The translations under genes and the position numbers were made by a program. From NCBI RefSeq assembly GCF_030064675.1, contig NZ_CP116413.1, positions 1,761,001 through 1,825,000 on the forward strand: a DNA stretch of 64,000 nucleotides, read 5' to 3'. This DNA comes from Crossiella sp. CA-258035 (lineage in GTDB: Bacteria; Actinomycetota; Actinomycetes; Mycobacteriales; Pseudonocardiaceae). Positions 27,233 to 35,490 of this stretch are shown piece by piece (position 1 is the stretch's first letter; each line of letters starts with the position of its first letter). The notes under the pieces were generated by a model. That model was not told the origin of the DNA. It worked only from the letters and a program-made list of their open reading frames with translations, and ran no database searches.

Positions 27233-28380
27233 GCCCGACCCTGGCCGAGGTGGTCGCGGCGATCGAGGCGGCCTACCCGCCCCGGCTGGCCGAGTCCTGG
27301 GACGCGGTCGGCCTGGTGTGCGGCGACCCGGCCGAACCGGTGCGCAAGGTGCTGGTCTGCGTCGATCCCGTTGAGTCCACTGTGGACGAAGCCGTGGAGA
27401 TCGGCGCGCAGCTGGTGCTCGCGCACCACCCGCTGCTGCTGCGCGGGGTGCACGGGGTCCCGGCCGATGACGCCAAGGGCCGCCTGGTGCACAAGCTGAT
27501 CCGCAACGGCGCCGGGCTGCTCTGCGCGCACACCAACGCCGACTCCGCCGACCCCGGGGTCTCCGACGCGCTGGCCGAGGCGCTCGGCCTGCGGGTCACC
27601 GGACCGCTGGAGGCCAAGCCCGCCGACCCGGTGGACGCGCTGAGCGTGGTCGTCCCGGCCGGGCACACCGAGGCGCTGCTGGCCGCGCTGTTCGCCGCGG
27701 GCGCGGCCCAGCTCGGCGACGGCTACCGCGAGGCCGCGTTCCTGTCCGAGGGCACCGCCCAGTTCCGCCCGCTGGCCACCGCGGACCCCGCGGCCGGCGC
27801 TCGCGGCGAGCTGCACCGCGGCCCGGAAACCAAGATCGAGACCGTGCTGCCCCGGCGGCGGCGCGCGGCCGTGCTGGCCGCGCTGCGCGCCGCGCACCCG
27901 TACGAGAGCCCCGCCTACGACCTGCACGAGCTGGCCGAGGAGCCGTCCAGCCTCGGCATCGGCCGGATCGGCGAGCTGGCCGAGCCCGAGCCGTTCGGCG
28001 CGTTCGTGCAGCGGGTGGCGGTGGCCCTGCCGGAGACCGCATGGGGCGTGCGCGCCGCGGGCGAGCCGGAACGCCTGGTGCGCACGGTCGCGGTCTGCGG
28101 CGGCGCGGGCGACTCGCTGCTCGCCGCCGCGACCAGGGCGGGGGTCGACGCCTACGTCACCGCCGACCTGCGCCACCACCCCGCCGGGGAGCACCTGGCC
28201 CAGTCCGGCACCCCCATGCTCGTCGATGTCGCGCACTGGGCCAGCGAGTGGCCGTGGTGCGCACAGGCGGCCGACGTCATCCGCCGGGCATTCCCCGGTA
28301 CCGTCGAGGCCCACGTCTCCACACGACGCACCGATCCGTGGACGCTTGCCGCGTCCGCGACAGGGAGGACCACCGCGTGA
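27229..28380 (+). CDS. NIF3-like dinuclear metal centre protein
   Basis: 383 residues, the longer NIF3 class with an inserted central domain (about 130-245). Metal-site motifs: A-H-H-P-L-L near 64-69, H-T-N-A-D near 102-106, and C-terminal V-D-V-A-H-W-A-S-E. A GTP cyclohydrolase I type 2-like fold; the biochemical function is not settled. ATGA overlap with cobC upstream and GTGA overlap with the zinc-ribbon gene downstream. Confidence 0.9.
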   Translation: MSPTLAEVVAAIEAAYPPRLAESWDAVGLVCGDPAEPVRKVLVCVDPVESTVDEAVEIGAQLVLAHHPLLLRGVHGVPADDAKGRLVHKLIRNGAGLLCAHTNADSADPGVSDALAEALGLRVTGPLEAKPADPVDALSVVVPAGHTEALLAALFAAGAAQLGDGYREAAFLSEGTAQFRPLATADPAAGARGELHRGPETKIETVLPRRRRAAVLAALRAAHPYESPAYDLHELAEEPSSLGIGRIGELAEPEPFGAFVQRVAVALPETAWGVRAAGEPERLVRTVAVCGGAGDSLLAAATRAGVDAYVTADLRHHPAGEHLAQSGTPMLVDVAHWASEWPWCAQAADVIRRAFPGTVEAHVSTRRTDPWTLAASATGRTTA

Positions 28381-29108
28381 AAGCCGATCCCGCCGTGCAG
28401 AAGCGGCTGCTCGACCTCGCCGAGGTCGACGCCGAGCTGAACCGCGCCACCCACCGGCGGCGCACCCTGCCGGAGCTGGCCGAGATCACGACGGCCGAAC
28501 AGGAGCTGCGCACCCGCAAGGACGCGGTGGTGGCGGTGGAGACCACGCTGGCCGACCTGGACCGGGACGCCAAGCGGCTGGACACCGAGATCGACCAGGT
28601 CCGCGCCCGCGAGGACCGGGACCGCACGCTGCTGGACTCCGCCGACGCCAAGCGCTCGGTGGACCTCCAGCACGAGCTGGAGACCCTGGCCCGCCGCCGG
28701 GGCATCCTGGAGGACGAGTCGCTGGAGCTGATGGAGCGCCGCGAGGCGGTCGAGATGGACGTCCAGCACGCCCGCGCCCAGGAGGGTCTGGCCCAGGAGA
28801 AGCTGGCCGACGCCCAGCGCCGCCGGGACGAGGCCTTCGCCGACCTGGAGACCATCGAGGCCCGCTCCGGCGACCGCCGCAAGACCGTGCTGGCCGGCCT
28901 GCCCACCGACCTGGTCACCCTCTACGAGCGGATCAGGGCCAAGGGCGGCACCGGCGCCGCGCTGCTCAAGGCCCGCCGCTGCGGCGCCTGCCGGCTGGAG
29001 CTGGACCGGATCGCGATCAGCAAGCTGAAGGAGGCGGCCCCGGACGAGGTCGCCCGCTGCGAGGAGTGCGGCGCGATCCTGGTGCGCACCGCGGAGTCCG
29101 GCCTGTGA
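28377..29108 (+). CDS. Coiled-coil zinc-ribbon protein (CT398/Rv2229c-like)
   Basis: 243 residues. Residues 10-170 form a long coiled-coil hairpin rich in Glu/Arg/Leu; the C-terminus carries a zinc ribbon (C-G-A-C near 203-206 and C-E-E-C near 227-230). A nucleic-acid-associated role is assumed for this family but unproven. GTG start overlapping the NIF3 stop; its own stop overlaps the RNase HI start. Confidence 0.9.
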   Translation: MKADPAVQKRLLDLAEVDAELNRATHRRRTLPELAEITTAEQELRTRKDAVVAVETTLADLDRDAKRLDTEIDQVRAREDRDRTLLDSADAKRSVDLQHELETLARRRGILEDESLELMERREAVEMDVQHARAQEGLAQEKLADAQRRRDEAFADLETIEARSGDRRKTVLAGLPTDLVTLYERIRAKGGTGAALLKARRCGACRLELDRIAISKLKEAAPDEVARCEECGAILVRTAESGL

Positions 29109-30208
29109 GAGTGGTGGTCGAGGCCGACGGCGGGTCCAGGGGCAACCCCGGCCCCGCCGGCTACGGCGCGGTGGTCAAGGACGCCGCCACCGGCGCGGTG
29201 CTGGCCGAACGCGCCCAGGGCATCGGCACGGCCACCAACAACGTGGCCGAGTACCAGGGCCTGCTGGCCGGACTGCGCGCCGCGGCCGAGCTCGGCGCCA
29301 CCGAGGTGGAGTGCCGGCTGGACTCCAAGCTGGTGGTGGAGCAGCTGGCCGGGCGCTGGAAGATCAAGCACCCCGCGCTGCAACCGCTGGCCGCCCAGGC
29401 CCGCGAGCTGGCCGCCGGGTTCGACCGGGTCGGCTACACCTGGATCCCGCGCGAGCGCAACACCGACGCCGACCGCCTGGCCAACCAGGCCATGGACGCC
29501 CAGGCCGACGGCACCCAGCCCGACGGCGACCGGCCCGCCACTCCGGCCCGCTCGGACACCCAGGCCGCGCCCACCTCCTGGACCGGGGCCAAGGGCGTCC
29601 CCACCCGCCTGATCCTGCTCCGGCACGGCCAGACCGAGATGTCCGCCCAGCGCCGCTACTCCGGCCACGGCGACCCCGCGCTGACCGACCTCGGCCGCAG
29701 CCAAGCCGCTGCCGCCGCCAAGCGGCTCAGCGCGTTCACCGAGGTCAGCGCGGTGATCGCATCCCCGCTGACCCGGACCAGGCAGACCGCGGAGGCGGTC
29801 GGCGAGGCGCTGGGCATCGCCCCGGAGACCAGTCAGGGCCTGGTGGAGACGAACTTCGGCGCGTGGGAGGGCCTGACCTTCGCCGAGGCCGCCGAGCGCG
29901 ACCCCGGGCTGCACTCCCGCTGGCTGGCCGATCCGAGCGTGCCCGCGCCGGGCGGGGAGAGCTTCGACCAGGTGCACCGCAGGGTGGCCGGGGTCAGGGA
30001 CGAGCTGCTCACCGGCCGGGCCGGGCAGACCGTGGTGCTGGTCAGCCACGTCACGCCGATCAAGTCACTGCTCCGGCTGGCCCTGGACGTCGGCCCGCAG
30101 CTGCTCTTCCGGCTGCACCTGGACCTGGCCTCGATCTCGGTGGCCGAGTTCTACCCGGACGGCAACGCCTCGGTGCGCCTGGTGAACGACACCGCGCATC
30201 TGGACTAG
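29105..30208 (+). CDS. rnhA: Bifunctional RNase HI / histidine phosphatase (Rv2228c-like)
   Basis: 367 residues, two domains. RNase HI at 1-135 with the acidic set D8 (E-A-D-G-G-S-R-G-N), E (N-N-V-A-E-Y), D (C-R-L-D-S-K) and D (N-T-D-A-D-R-L); it cleaves RNA in RNA-DNA hybrids. After a Pro/Thr linker (about 138-168) a phosphoglycerate-mutase-type domain follows: L-L-R-H-G-Q-T-E near 174-181 and the second His in L-V-S-H-V-T-P. The mycobacterial orthologue has alpha-ribazole phosphatase activity, fitting the cobC/cobD neighbours. Confidence 0.93.
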   Translation: MRVVVEADGGSRGNPGPAGYGAVVKDAATGAVLAERAQGIGTATNNVAEYQGLLAGLRAAAELGATEVECRLDSKLVVEQLAGRWKIKHPALQPLAAQARELAAGFDRVGYTWIPRERNTDADRLANQAMDAQADGTQPDGDRPATPARSDTQAAPTSWTGAKGVPTRLILLRHGQTEMSAQRRYSGHGDPALTDLGRSQAAAAAKRLSAFTEVSAVIASPLTRTRQTAEAVGEALGIAPETSQGLVETNFGAWEGLTFAEAAERDPGLHSRWLADPSVPAPGGESFDQVHRRVAGVRDELLTGRAGQTVVLVSHVTPIKSLLRLALDVGPQLLFRLHLDLASISVAEFYPDGNASVRLVNDTAHLD

Positions 30209-30277
30209 TCACGAGACACCGGCGTCTGAAACCGGACAGAAGTTCTCGAAACGAACCGGGTTCGTAGAACAACCGCA

Positions 30278-30322
30278 CCGGGCGGGAGCAGGCAACGGCG
30301 CGGAACACCTGCTCCCACCCGG
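30278..30322 (+). terminator. Terminator-like hairpin after the cobC-rnhA operon
   Basis: A 15-bp stem with one mismatch (30278-30292 with 30308-30322) and a 15-base loop, 69 bases after the rnhA stop. No T tract, as is common in actinomycetes. Confidence 0.55.
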
Positions 30323-30553
30323 ACAACCGGCGGCCTACGGCGTTTCCCGTTCACCGTGCACTGGGGGGCAGCTCACAACGAAGGACGGGAGGCGGCCTTT
30401 GCATCGCCGGGGTTATTTTCTGCGGCCGTGGCAATGACGGTAATGAGCCGGGCAGGCAGCCGCAAGCACGAAAAATCAGGATGACATTCATTCACTCGTT
30501 CGGCTGCACCGAATGAATTCCCGGGCTGCGCTAAGTGGTCCAACCAATCCGGG

Positions 30554-30568
30554 CTGACCTGCGTAAAC
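30554..30568 (+). repeat. 15-bp motif, copy 2 (first copy at 6278-6292)
   Basis: CTGACCTGCGTAAAC, identical to the copy after tRNA-Val. It lies 186 bases upstream of the RNase P RNA gene. Confidence 0.4.
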
Positions 30569-30740
30569 TCCGCATCCGCCGCGCGTCGTCACGCGACACG
30601 CTCAACCTATCGCGCTCGGTGACTTAACGCCCTTGGTCCGTTCCGCGTAATGGGTTGGTCGCCAATTGTGACCAGCCTTCACGTTGATTGCGCATCCGTG
30701 TTTCACCCGCCCCAGGCGTGAGCCCGTTCACCAGGGGTCG

Positions 30741-30746
30741 TACACT
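30741..30746 (+). promoter_or_regulatory. -10 element of rnpB
   Basis: TACACT (TANNNT consensus) ends 7 bases before the predicted 5' end of RNase P RNA. A -35 match is weak. Confidence 0.5.
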
Positions 30747-30753
30747 GCGGCAA

Positions 30754-31160
30754 GCGGATGAGTCGGCCGGGCGGCCGCGTCGGGGGCGAGATCCCCCGCC
30801 GAGGAAAGTCCGGACTCCGCAGGGCAGGGTGGTTGTTAACGGCAACCCGGGGCGACCCGCGGGACAGTGCCACAGAGAGCAGACCGCCCGGATCGTGCGA
30901 ACGACCCGGGTAAGGGTGAAAGGGTGGTGTAAGAGACCACCAGCATCCCGGGTGACCGGGATGGCTAGGTAAACCCCACCCGGAGCAAGGCCAAGAGGGC
31001 GCCGCGAGGCGTCTGCGCAGGCGTTCGAGGGCGGCCCGCCCGAGCCTGCGGGTAGGCCGCTGGAGCCTGCCGGCGACGGCAGGCCGAGATGGATGGCCGC
31101 CACCCGCCGACCGCGAGGTCCGGCGGGGACAGGATCCGGCTTACAGGCCGGCTCATCCGC
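30754..31160 (+). ncRNA. rnpB: RNase P RNA, bacterial type A
   Basis: The catalytic RNA of the tRNA 5'-processing enzyme. The universal core is present: GAGGAAAGTCCGGACTCC near 30800, the ACAGAGAGCAGACC-like CR region, GGTAAGGGTGAAAGGGTG, AGATGGATGG near 31087, and GGACAGGATCCGGCTTACAG near the 3' end. The terminal helix P1 pairs GCGGATGAG (30754-30762) with CTCATCCGC (31152-31160), which sets the ends. Overlapping ORFs on both strands are spurious. Confidence 0.97.
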
Positions 31161-31186
31161 CCGGTTCGCACCGGGCGCCAGGGGCT

Positions 31187-31214
31187 CGCCCGGACGGCTT
31201 CGTCCGTTCGGGCG
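31187..31214 (+). terminator. Hairpin after RNase P RNA
   Basis: An 11-bp stem (31187-31197 with 31204-31214, one G-U) with loop CTTCGT, 27 bases after rnpB. No T tract. Confidence 0.55.
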
Positions 31215-31739
31215 GACCGGCGTGGTGTAGGCCACCCCGGGCTCGGTCCCGCCGTGCTCGCCCGGTAACATCGTGGTCACCGGGAGGGGTCATCGCGCTC
31301 ACCCGGACTGCCTCAGATCAACGGCACTTGTGCCGACGAACCGGCGAGGACTGGCTTGCGGGTACAGGTTCGACCATGTCGACAATCCCCTGATGTGGCC
31401 CGCGTTAGCCCGAAGATGTGCATCGGCAACCGATTGTTCGGTTGCCTCGAACACAATCTGTGACGGCTCTCTGGGCAAGTGGGTGAACTCTGCTTGCTGG
31501 TGCAAGAAGACCGCGTCGTGTGCTTACCACTGAGTGGCGCACAGCCATCATGGAGTGGTCAGTTCGGAGGTAGCGCCTGTTCCGGGAGAGCAACTCACGG
31601 GTCCACTCACGGGACTTCGTCCACTACACCTTGTCAGCCACTCATGCTCTACTCGTAACGTCCACCGCCGTCCGCTGGGCAGGCCAGGCGTCTACGTCCG
31701 GATGCCCTGAGCACGCCCCAGCACACTGGAGTACCCACG
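31215..31739. other. 525-bp non-coding region before the T4SS-like cluster
   Basis: Less GC-rich than the genes around it. It contains a short direct repeat CCACTCACGGG-like (about 31593-31612) and a small hairpin near 31523-31545. A GGTTCGA near 31366 looks like a tRNA T-loop, but no cloverleaf can be built. No gene is supported. Confidence 0.45.
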
Positions 31740-32009
31740 ATGACGACCATGACCCTCCTGGATACGTTGGCCCAGGGCAACCAACTGCAAACCGGGGGTA
31801 TCACCCGCTGGATCCTGGAGAACATCGTCCCACTGCTGCTCCTGCTGGTGGCGCTGCTCCTGCTCTGGCTCGGCGGCAGCAAGGGTGACAACGCGGGCGT
31901 GATGCGCCGGGTCGGCGGTGTCATCGTCGCGCTCGCCATCATCGGCCTCGCGGTCAGCGGCGCCGGTGTGAACATCGGCAAGTGGATCGCCAGTCTGTTC
32001 ACCGGGTGA
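31740..32009 (+). CDS. Small two-helix membrane protein, VirB2-like position
   Basis: 89 residues with two membrane helices (about 27-44 and 57-75) around a short basic loop (G-G-S-K-G-D-N-A-G-V-M-R-R). Ribosome site GGAG 8 bases before the ATG. Size, topology and place directly before a PrgI-like gene and a VirB4 ATPase suggest a pilin-like or channel component of a T4SS-like machine; the sequence alone does not prove this. Confidence 0.7.
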   Translation: MTTMTLLDTLAQGNQLQTGGITRWILENIVPLLLLLVALLLLWLGGSKGDNAGVMRRVGGVIVALAIIGLAVSGAGVNIGKWIASLFTG

Positions 32010-32015
32010 TCGAGC

Positions 32016-32615
32016 TTGCGGATTCGAACTGACGACGAGGTGTACCGGGTCGACGCCGTGTGGCTCGGCCCGCCCAAGGCCACTTTCCCCTGGCGGGCCC
32101 GCTACGTGGCCTGGGGAGTCGGTCTCGTCGTGTTCCTGCTGGTCCTCGCGGTCGAACGCCGGATGGGCTTCGGCTTCAGCTTCTTCTCCACCGCGTGGGC
32201 GATCATCATCACGGTGGTGATCACCCGCGTCATCTGCTCCCGGATCAACCAGGAGCGGCCGCTGGGCGCGGTCAGCGTGATGTGGCTGCGTGAGCTCACC
32301 GCGCCCCGCCAGACCACCTCGGGCAACGGCGGGGCCGCCACCGCGGCCAGGATCCGGGTCAGCGCCGCCCGGCCCCGGCCCAAGCCCAAGAAGACCGAGC
32401 AGAAGAAGCAACGGGGGAAGAGCCAGTCCGGCTCTGTGATCTCCGATGGCTCTGTGATCTCTGATACAGCGGCGAGGGCCGCTGGTTCAGCAGCCTCAGT
32501 GCCATCCGGTCACGGCACGGACGCGCCGTCACCCTCTTCCCCGTCACGGCGTGGACGTTCGCGCCGTGCCCGCACCAAGGAGGTTCGCGGTGTTCCGTCG
32601 CCGTCGAAACCGTGA
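32016..32615 (+). CDS. PrgI/VirB3-like membrane protein of the T4SS-like cluster
   Basis: 199 residues: conserved start (Y-R-V-D-A-V-W-L-G-P-P-K-A-T-F-P-W-R), two membrane helices (about 32-48 and 55-73), then a long Lys/Arg/Ser/Pro-rich cytosolic tail including a tandem G-S-V-I-S-D repeat. TTG start 6 bases after the previous stop; GTG at 32040 is a weaker alternative. The last 26 bases overlap the VirB4-like gene, whose ribosome site lies inside this frame. VirB3-like proteins sit beside VirB4 in such systems. Confidence 0.7.
   Translation: MRIRTDDEVYRVDAVWLGPPKATFPWRARYVAWGVGLVVFLLVLAVERRMGFGFSFFSTAWAIIITVVITRVICSRINQERPLGAVSVMWLRELTAPRQTTSGNGGAATAARIRVSAARPRPKPKKTEQKKQRGKSQSGSVISDGSVISDTAARAAGSAASVPSGHGTDAPSPSSPSRRGRSRRARTKEVRGVPSPSKP
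32430..32465 (+). repeat. 18-bp tandem repeat in coding sequence
   Basis: Two adjacent 18-bp units (32430-32447 and 32448-32465, one mismatch) encode G-S-V-I-S-D twice in the PrgI-like protein's tail. Confidence 0.8.
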
Positions 32616-35490
32616 CCGTGACCGTCGCGCCGCCGAGCAGAACGGCCGCCACGCGCGGCAGCTGCCGCCGGGGCAGGTGAACGACCAGCGGGTGTACAGC
32701 AAGCGGGGCAGGCGCCTGCCCGGCGAGTCGGCCATCCCCACCTACACCCCGTCGATCTCCGCGCGCAGCATCGACGGCCACCTGGTGCGCACCGGCCAGG
32801 ACGTCTACGCCTGGTACCGGCTGGCCCCGCAGCGCTGGTCCTTCCGCTCGGACTCCCAGCGCCAGGACCTCATCCACGCCATCGCAGGCCAGTACGCCGA
32901 GCTGCAGGGCCGCTGGCTGCACCTGCGGGTGACCACCCGCCCCTATCCGATCCGGATGTGGGCCGAGGCGCACGTGCACAACGCGGTCGGCCGCCTGCCC
33001 GACACCCCCGGCACGCTCTCCTTCGACGACTACATGGTCGGCGAGCAGCAGCAGCTGATGGGGCGCTCGATGGCCGAGAAGGAGGTCTACCTCGGCGTCC
33101 AGGTGCAGACCCGCAACGTGATGGACCGCGCGGTGGAACGGGCCGCGCCGGTGCTGCGCAAGATCTTCCCGGAGGCGGTGGACGCCGAGCTGGTCGCGCT
33201 GGACAGCGAGGTGGAGCACCTGGACCAGATCCTCGGCTCCTCCGGCCTGGACGGCAGGCCGGTCACCGCCGAGGAGATGTCCTGGCTGATGCACCGCTCC
33301 TGCTCACTCGGCCTGCCCGCGCCGCGCAACCTGCCCGCGGTGCCCGGCGCGGCCTGGGAGCCGGAGGACCTGGCCTCCTTCACCGACGCCGCGGACTTCC
33401 ACCAGGAGCCGTACTCGCCCAGCGTCACCGTGCGCGGCCGCACCGGCTCCAACGCCGGGGTGAAGCGGCACGTCGTGGTGCTCACCGTCGGCCTGATGCA
33501 CGGCCTGCAGATCCCGGAGATCGACGACCCGTGGTTGCAGCGCTCGGACCGGCTGCCCGCGCCGGTGGAGTGGTCTGCCCGCATCTACGTGCGCAAACCC
33601 GAGGACGTCACGGGTGAGCTGCAGCGGCAGATGAACAAGGTGCGCTCCCAGGTCCGGCACTACACCGACGAGCACGACCTGGAACCGCCGCAGTCGCTGG
33701 CCCGCCAGGCCGCGCGGGTGCTGGAGATCGACGACGAGATGACCACCGGGTTCACCTCGCTGGCCACCAGGGTCCGCTCCTGGTGGCGGCTGTCGGTTTC
33801 CGGCGCCACCGAGCGCGAGGCGCTGCGGCTGGCCCAGCAGCTGGTGGACCTGTACAAGCCGAAGATCGCCATCGAGCACCCGGAAGCCCAGTTCGCGATG
33901 GCCAGGGAGTTCATCCCCGGCGAGCCGCTGGCCTCCGCGGCCTACCTGCGCCGCGGCTCGGTGTCCTGGGCCGCCTCCTCGGTGCCCACCGCCACCGCCG
34001 AGGTCGGCGACCGGCGCGGCATCCTGCTCGGCGAGACCTGCACCGCGACCCGGCGCCCGGTGGCCTGGGACCCGTGGATGGCGCAGGAGGTCCGCGAGTC
34101 CTCCGGCCTGACCGCGATGGTGGCCGGGCTGGGTGGCGGCAAGTCCTTCCTCGGCGGCGGCGTGGTCTACAAGACCCTGCGCGCCGGGGCCTACTGGACC
34201 ATCCTGGACCCCTCCGGCCCGCTGGCGAAGCTGTGCGACCTGCCGGAGCTGCGGCCCTACGCCCGGCCGATCAACCTGCTCAACGCCCAGCCCGGCATCC
34301 TCAACCCGTACCGGGTGGTCGCCGAGCCGATGCTGGAGCACTTCACCGACGAGGACGACCCGGAACGCGCCTGGCGGCGGGAGCGGGCGCTGGCCGCCGC
34401 GACCCGGCGGCGGCTGGTGCTGGACGTGCTCAACGGCCTGCTGCCGTACGAGGTGGCCCGGATGCCGCAGACCAGGATCGTGCTGCTGCGCGCGGTCCGC
34501 GCGGTCGGCGGCCGGGCCACCGCGCACCCCGGCCTGGTCTTCGACGCGCTGCGCCGCGACGCCGGCGAGCACCACGAGCACGCGGTGGTGGTGGCCGACT
34601 TCCTGGACGAGATGCGCGAGCGGATGTCGCTGCTCATCCCGGAGCGGGACGCCGACCCGTACGCCGAGACCCGCGACGACCGGCTCACCGTGCTCACCAT
34701 GGCCGGGCTGACCCTGCCCAAGGACGGGGTCGGCCGCGAGCACTGGACCGACGCGGAGGCCCTCGGCGTCGAGATGCTCAACCTGGCCGCCTGGCTCACC
34801 CAGCGCTCGATCTACGAGCGGCCCAAGGACATGCGCAAGGGCGTCTGGATCGACGAGGCGTTCTTCCTCTCCGAGGTGCCCACCGGCCGGGTGCTGATGA
34901 ACCGCTTCGCCCGTGACTCCCGCAAGTGGAACGTCCGGGTGCTGCTCTCCAGCCAGATCCCGGCCGACTTCCTCAAGATCCAGGGCTTCGTCTCGCTGCT
35001 CGACTCGGTCTTCGTCGGCCGCCTCGACGACGAGCACGCCCAGGCCGACGCGCTGCGCCTGCTCAAGGTCCCGGTCGGCGCGGGCTACGAGCAGGTCGTG
35101 GCCAGCCTCGGCCGCCGCCCCGGCGGGGTGCGCACCGCCAACACCGAACGCGACCGCTCGCCCCGTCAGTTCATCTTCGGCGACGGCGCGGGCGGCGTGG
35201 AGCGCATCCGGATCGACTTCGGCGGCCCGCACCTGAACCACCTGCGCGGCGTCATGGACACCACCCCCGACGCCATGCGGCACAGCCCCACCGGCGCGCC
35301 CGCCCTGCCCTCGGGCCGGGTCGACGGCGTGCTGCCCGACCTGCCCCCCGAGGAGGAGCTGGAGGCGGAGTTCGCCGCCGAGCTCGGCCTGGCGGAGGAC
35401 GACCTAGAGGACCCGTACACCCCTTCGACCGCACCGGACAACGAAGGGCACGGGGACAGGCACCACGTCGGCCGGGGCAGCGCACGATGA
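32590..35490 (+). CDS. VirB4-type ATPase (T4SS-like / SCO6880-like)
   Basis: 966 residues. The N-terminal half (about 60-480) resembles the VirB4 accessory region; the C-terminal ATPase has Walker A A-G-L-G-G-G-K-S at 512-519 and Walker B W-I-D-E-A-F-F at about 753-759, followed by a sensor-like L-S-S-Q-I-P. VirB4 ATPases power assembly and substrate handling of type IV secretion at the membrane. The GTG start has a textbook AAGGAGG 6 bases upstream; the frame's earlier start at 32551 lacks one. The stop overlaps the next ATG (ATGA). Confidence 0.88.
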   Translation: MFRRRRNRDRDRRAAEQNGRHARQLPPGQVNDQRVYSKRGRRLPGESAIPTYTPSISARSIDGHLVRTGQDVYAWYRLAPQRWSFRSDSQRQDLIHAIAGQYAELQGRWLHLRVTTRPYPIRMWAEAHVHNAVGRLPDTPGTLSFDDYMVGEQQQLMGRSMAEKEVYLGVQVQTRNVMDRAVERAAPVLRKIFPEAVDAELVALDSEVEHLDQILGSSGLDGRPVTAEEMSWLMHRSCSLGLPAPRNLPAVPGAAWEPEDLASFTDAADFHQEPYSPSVTVRGRTGSNAGVKRHVVVLTVGLMHGLQIPEIDDPWLQRSDRLPAPVEWSARIYVRKPEDVTGELQRQMNKVRSQVRHYTDEHDLEPPQSLARQAARVLEIDDEMTTGFTSLATRVRSWWRLSVSGATEREALRLAQQLVDLYKPKIAIEHPEAQFAMAREFIPGEPLASAAYLRRGSVSWAASSVPTATAEVGDRRGILLGETCTATRRPVAWDPWMAQEVRESSGLTAMVAGLGGGKSFLGGGVVYKTLRAGAYWTILDPSGPLAKLCDLPELRPYARPINLLNAQPGILNPYRVVAEPMLEHFTDEDDPERAWRRERALAAATRRRLVLDVLNGLLPYEVARMPQTRIVLLRAVRAVGGRATAHPGLVFDALRRDAGEHHEHAVVVADFLDEMRERMSLLIPERDADPYAETRDDRLTVLTMAGLTLPKDGVGREHWTDAEALGVEMLNLAAWLTQRSIYERPKDMRKGVWIDEAFFLSEVPTGRVLMNRFARDSRKWNVRVLLSSQIPADFLKIQGFVSLLDSVFVGRLDDEHAQADALRLLKVPVGAGYEQVVASLGRRPGGVRTANTERDRSPRQFIFGDGAGGVERIRIDFGGPHLNHLRGVMDTTPDAMRHSPTGAPALPSGRVDGVLPDLPPEEELEAEFAAELGLAEDDLEDPYTPSTAPDNEGHGDRHHVGRGSAR

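Larger units (their letters stand above)
30209..30753. other. 545-bp non-coding region before RNase P RNA
   Basis: No gene is seen. It holds a small hairpin at 30242-30270 (GTTCT/AGAAC enclosing ACGAA/TTCGT), the terminator-like stem at 30278-30322, an inverted repeat around a TTCGG/CCGAA hairpin near 30484-30518, the repeated 15-mer at 30554-30568, and the rnpB promoter. Confidence 0.5.

Noticed and set aside
30624..31280. ORFs across the RNase P RNA
   Set aside because: The sequence is explained by the conserved RNA core and its paired ends; the translations have no family resemblance.
31360..31395. tRNA-like GGTTCGA segment
   Set aside because: No acceptor, anticodon or D stem can be drawn around it.
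5906..31739. Integrated element between tRNA-Val and a second att copy
   Set aside because: No repeat of the tRNA 3' end, integrase or excisionase gene was found in the window, so boundaries cannot be claimed.
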